Part shown: in pieces, positions 4,103 through 6,931 of the stretch | Layout of the letters: each line of letters opens with the position of its first letter | Position numbering within the stretch: position 1 is the first letter of the stretch | NCBI GenBank assembly: GCA_030740295.1 | Contig: JASLXP010000111.1 | Span: 1 to 6,931 of the forward strand | From: Planctomycetota bacterium | GTDB lineage: Bacteria; Planctomycetota; PUPC01; JACPCR01 | Reading direction: 5' to 3' | DNA: 6,931 bases | Program-made: the position numbers and the translations under genes | The notes under the pieces: generated by a model | Databases searched by the model: none | Seen by the model: the letters and a program-made list of their open reading frames with translations, nothing else | What the model was told of the DNA's origin: nothing

Positions 4103-6931
4103 ATGAATTCGAACAAAGCCAGTACTGTTGGCCGCTGCAAAGTCTCGCTGTGCAGGTTCTCTCATGCGAATCTGAGTATCCTGCCCACGATCACCCTTCT
4201 TCTGCTTCCTGGCCTGAATGCCCAACAGATCATTGAGCAGACGGGCCGGGACTGGCAGAATGAGCTCGTCCATTGGGAACTGCCTGCAGGTGCCGAACAA
4301 TGGCATATTGTGGATGGCAATGGCAATGTGATCCCAAGCCAGGTTTACACACACAGACATCAAGTCGTCACACCTCTCGAAGGTCCTGGGCTCTACGCAC
4401 TGGTAAATTTGCCTGCGAACAGCACGCTCGAGCTGAAGCGTGTCAAGGGGCCAGGAAACATCACACCCCTCGTCAGAATCTCCTCAACAAAAGACTCGCA
4501 CACACTCACGAGCGATATTCTCGCGGTCCGTGTTACAGCCTCAAAGACCGACAACGACGGCCACGTGCTGTCACCGATTCAGGGCATTCGTCTGCCAGGA
4601 GGCAATTGGATGGGCGTTGGCACGATGAACGTCGATGGAAAGCTCCTCAAACGTAAAGTCACTGTGAGTGCATCAGGCCCGGTCTTCGCCGAAGTTCAGG
4701 TGCATGACGTCTGGTCAGGAGATCGTCAATACCGATGCCGTGTACGGCTCGTGGCCAGGCAACCGGTGGTTCACATAACCGAGTCGTTCTCGCTCGGTCC
4801 TGGCGCAAAAATGGCGATGCGTTTTGCGCAGGAGGTGTTGCCGGACACCAGCCACGGTTTGATTCAATCGCTTCCGGGTCATCTGAAGAAGCCAGGACAG
4901 GAAGCCATCGACCTCAGGCAGGCGGGGCTCATCGCGAAGCTCTTTTCATGGCGTTACTACAAGCTGGCGAAATACGCGTCCTGGTTCGCGGCGTGGTCTT
5001 CAAAGCAACCGTCGCCCGTCCTTGGCGTTTTCACCACCTTTCCCCAGGTCTGGAAACTGCCCGGCGGGCATCCGCACGACAATCGCTGGTATCAGGTCGG
5101 GCCGGCTCCAATCGATGTCGTGGCGAACGAAGATCGATCGATGAGTTTTGAGCTTTCCCTGGAGAAAGGGACGCGCAGCTATTGCCTGTACCTGGCCGAT
5201 TCAGCGTCTTTCAACGCTGCGAGCCCAAATGGAGTGGTCACGGCAAAAAGGCAGTTCAGCGATGTGCCGCTTCAGCGTGCTAAAGACTGGACTCTCCGGT
5301 GGTCATCTAAAGCCAGGCATCCCCGGCTGTTCTTCGATGAATCAGACCTCCCTCGCCTGCGTAAGAGCCTGCCGAAATTCTCAAAACTGCATAAGCAATT
5401 CATCACAGGCAAACCAGCCAGCGAAGCCGGGAAGGGCGTCACGTTTATCGAGGACCTCACCTGCCGTTACCTGATGACCGGCGAAAAGGAAGTCCTGCGC
5501 CTCGCGCTGAAAGCAGATGACCCAATTCCCAGGATCGAGATGAACATTCATCGGGTCGGACTCCTGCCCGAGTTGCGCTGCCGCGTCAATGACATGCTCA
5601 ATGGAGATGGGCTCAATCCGGTTTCGTTCAACAACATCATGTGGATTGCGGATCATCTTCTCTTTCGTGTCATCACAGCAGACGTTGCCCTCGGCGCCGA
5701 CGTTGTCTCCACGGAAGAGAAAAAAGAAATCCGCCGTCTGCTGGCCACTATCGCCTACCAGCTCGAATCCCACGAAATGGTGCCGCCGCAATCCAACGGT
5801 TATCAGACCGGGATGCCCAACATGATTGCCCCTTTCTACGCCTGCCTCGGGCTGATTGGTGCGCTGCTTCCCGATCATCCGCACTCACGCCGCTGGATGC
5901 AACGTTGCCATTCCAAGCTCAAGGAGAACATGTATTGGCTGTCCAGGCCCGACGGCGCCTGGGGAGAGACTTTTTATTACCAGGAGCGCGTTCTGCGAGG
6001 ATACGTCCCCGCGGCCATCGCGCTGGTACGGCAGGGAATGCCCAACCTGCTGCACGATGAGCGTACCTTGAGTGTGCTGAAAGCCGCAGTCGCTGTACTC
6101 ACTCCCAGAGACCCGCGCAATCAGGCCCGCAACTTTCCATCGATCGGGGACGCGACCTATTACACGCCCAAACCCAGCATTGCATGGGCGGCGAAGAGTG
6201 TCGCCGGAAAAGATGCACAACTCGCTACGCAGCTTCAGTGGGCCTGGCAGCAGCAGGGGCGGCCTGTCGGATGGCTGTTCAACAGGTTCCATCCGCTTAC
6301 CTGGTTCTTCGTTGACCCGGATGCACGCGCTTCTGCGCCGTCGCTGAGCAGCCAGGAACAGGATGGCGCGGCGCTCATCCTTCGCAGCCGTTACAACACG
6401 CCGACCGAGAGCTACCTGCATCTGCGTGCCGGCTCGTTTGCGACCGGACACTTTCAGGACGATCAGCTTTCTCTGCACTGGTTCGCCAAGGGCGCGCCTC
6501 TTTGCCTTGACTGGGGTTACTACGGTAACAGAGAAACAAGGCCCGCCGATCTGCACAACCGCACCGTACTTTCAAAGACCAGAACCTATGGCGGCGAACT
6601 CGTCGAGCGCGCCTTCCTGCCCCGGCTCGATTACGCTCATATCAGAGACTGCGATAAGAACAACCGCGTGCGCCGTCTTCTTTTTATAAGGGGAGACAAG
6701 CCTGCCGACCCGGAATACATGCTCATTCGTGACAGCATCTCAGAAGCCGGGCGCTGGAATCTCTGGACGGTAGCGAAAGGATTGGAGATGAAGCTGGCAC
6801 AGAAAGTGGAGGAAGAGGAGGAAGAAGAAGAAGACGAAGAAGAAGATCCGGACGCCGCGCTGCTGACCAAATTGGCGAAGAAGGCTGAAGCAGAAACGAA
6901 GAAACAGAATGACCCCCTCGTAAGATTACAT
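4103..6931 (+). CDS. Secreted heparinase II/III-like polysaccharide lyase family protein (3' end outside window)
   Basis: The frame is open from ATG 4103 to the last base, giving 943 residues without a stop; an in-frame TAA at 4070-4072 limits the start. A 20-residue basic lead is followed by a hydrophobic core (ILPTITLLLLPGLNA, 26-40), a plausible Sec signal cut after A40. Residues about 45-400 look like a beta-rich N-terminal part. RHPRLFFDESDLPRLR (405-420) is the usual opening of the alpha/alpha-toroid domain in heparinase and alginate lyase families. DGAWGETFYYQERVL (617-631) fits the block holding the catalytic Tyr, probably Y626. The C-terminal beta-sandwich signature is at GAALILRSRYN (755-765), GHFQDDQLSLHWFAKGAPL (782-800), DWGYYG (803-808) and LHNRTV (817-822). 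Such enzymes cleave uronate-containing glycans by beta-elimination. Oddities are a Glu run at 903-910 and changed active-site positions (NGY near 565, Q785 in place of the second His of HxH), so activity and substrate are uncertain. Confidence 0.82.
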   Translation, partial: MNSNKASTVGRCKVSLCRFSHANLSILPTITLLLLPGLNAQQIIEQTGRDWQNELVHWELPAGAEQWHIVDGNGNVIPSQVYTHRHQVVTPLEGPGLYALVNLPANSTLELKRVKGPGNITPLVRISSTKDSHTLTSDILAVRVTASKTDNDGHVLSPIQGIRLPGGNWMGVGTMNVDGKLLKRKVTVSASGPVFAEVQVHDVWSGDRQYRCRVRLVARQPVVHITESFSLGPGAKMAMRFAQEVLPDTSHGLIQSLPGHLKKPGQEAIDLRQAGLIAKLFSWRYYKLAKYASWFAAWSSKQPSPVLGVFTTFPQVWKLPGGHPHDNRWYQVGPAPIDVVANEDRSMSFELSLEKGTRSYCLYLADSASFNAASPNGVVTAKRQFSDVPLQRAKDWTLRWSSKARHPRLFFDESDLPRLRKSLPKFSKLHKQFITGKPASEAGKGVTFIEDLTCRYLMTGEKEVLRLALKADDPIPRIEMNIHRVGLLPELRCRVNDMLNGDGLNPVSFNNIMWIADHLLFRVITADVALGADVVSTEEKKEIRRLLATIAYQLESHEMVPPQSNGYQTGMPNMIAPFYACLGLIGALLPDHPHSRRWMQRCHSKLKENMYWLSRPDGAWGETFYYQERVLRGYVPAAIALVRQGMPNLLHDERTLSVLKAAVAVLTPRDPRNQARNFPSIGDATYYTPKPSIAWAAKSVAGKDAQLATQLQWAWQQQGRPVGWLFNRFHPLTWFFVDPDARASAPSLSSQEQDGAALILRSRYNTPTESYLHLRAGSFATGHFQDDQLSLHWFAKGAPLCLDWGYYGNRETRPADLHNRTVLSKTRTYGGELVERAFLPRLDYAHIRDCDKNNRVRRLLFIRGDKPADPEYMLIRDSISEAGRWNLWTVAKGLEMKLAQKVEEEEEEEEDEEEDPDAALLTKLAKKAEAETKKQNDPLVRLH
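6809..6847 (+). other. Glu/Asp run inside the heparinase-like gene
   Basis: Thirteen consecutive acidic codons, eight Glu, Asp, three Glu and Asp (residues 903-915), form an almost pure purine tract. It is followed by DPDAALLTKLAKKAEAETKK, a charged and probably helical segment. It lies shortly after the beta-sandwich signature, where an inserted surface loop would be tolerated. The minus strand gives a false poly-serine reading frame. Trinucleotide slippage in GAA/GAG is a plausible origin. Confidence 0.85.

Noticed and set aside
5885..6556. 223-residue minus-strand reading frame
   Set aside because: It overlaps the heparinase-like frame exactly where the family signatures lie, and shows no recognisable motif of its own.
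6637..6870. Minus-strand reading frame with a poly-Ser run
   Set aside because: It is the antisense image of the Glu run in the heparinase-like gene.

Overview
The window holds four protein-coding genes on bacterial-type DNA, two of them supported by signal peptides. The first and last genes are cut by the window edges. The order is: 3' part of a DUF790/Bax1-type nuclease gene (+), an unusual 305-base intergenic region built of heptamer repeats and a long inverted repeat, a secreted TPR protein with a very acidic C-terminal segment (+), a convergent gene for an ankyrin-like protein fused to the DNA-binding half of a family X DNA polymerase (-), and a divergent, large secreted heparinase II/III-like protein that runs off the end (+).

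No gene in the window fixes the phylum. Predicted Sec signal peptides point to a diderm-like bacterium with export. A secreted heparinase-type polysaccharide lyase, ankyrin and TPR proteins, and intergenic heptamer arrays of the GATTCTG / CATTCAC / GTAATGC kind recall uncultured members of the Planctomycetota-Verrucomicrobiota-Lentisphaerota group or similar candidate phyla. This is inference from gene style, not a phylogenetic result.

Region 1-1034: the nuclease gene ends at a TAG that lies inside the first heptamer block. That block runs into a 20-bp inverted repeat with an 11-nt loop, and a second, longer heptamer field of about 20 units stops 11 bases before the TPR start codon. Rewritten on the minus strand, the first block has units like CATTACN/CACTACN. 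These resemble the plus-strand CATTCAC/CACTCAC units of the second block, so the region may be one inward-facing composite element.

Region 1035-6931: the TPR protein and the heparinase-like protein are both predicted to be exported, and both carry a Glu-run segment, which is rare enough to note. The ankyrin-PolX protein looks cytoplasmic and DNA-binding. It keeps the polymerase family's helix-hairpin-helix (HhH) region but has no polymerase palm or PHP domain. The heparinase-like protein keeps much of the fold signature, but several expected active-site positions are changed. Together with the Bax1-like nuclease, the window mixes DNA-repair-type proteins with polysaccharide degradation. Gene orientation does not suggest one operon beyond a possible but repeat-interrupted co-direction of the first two genes.
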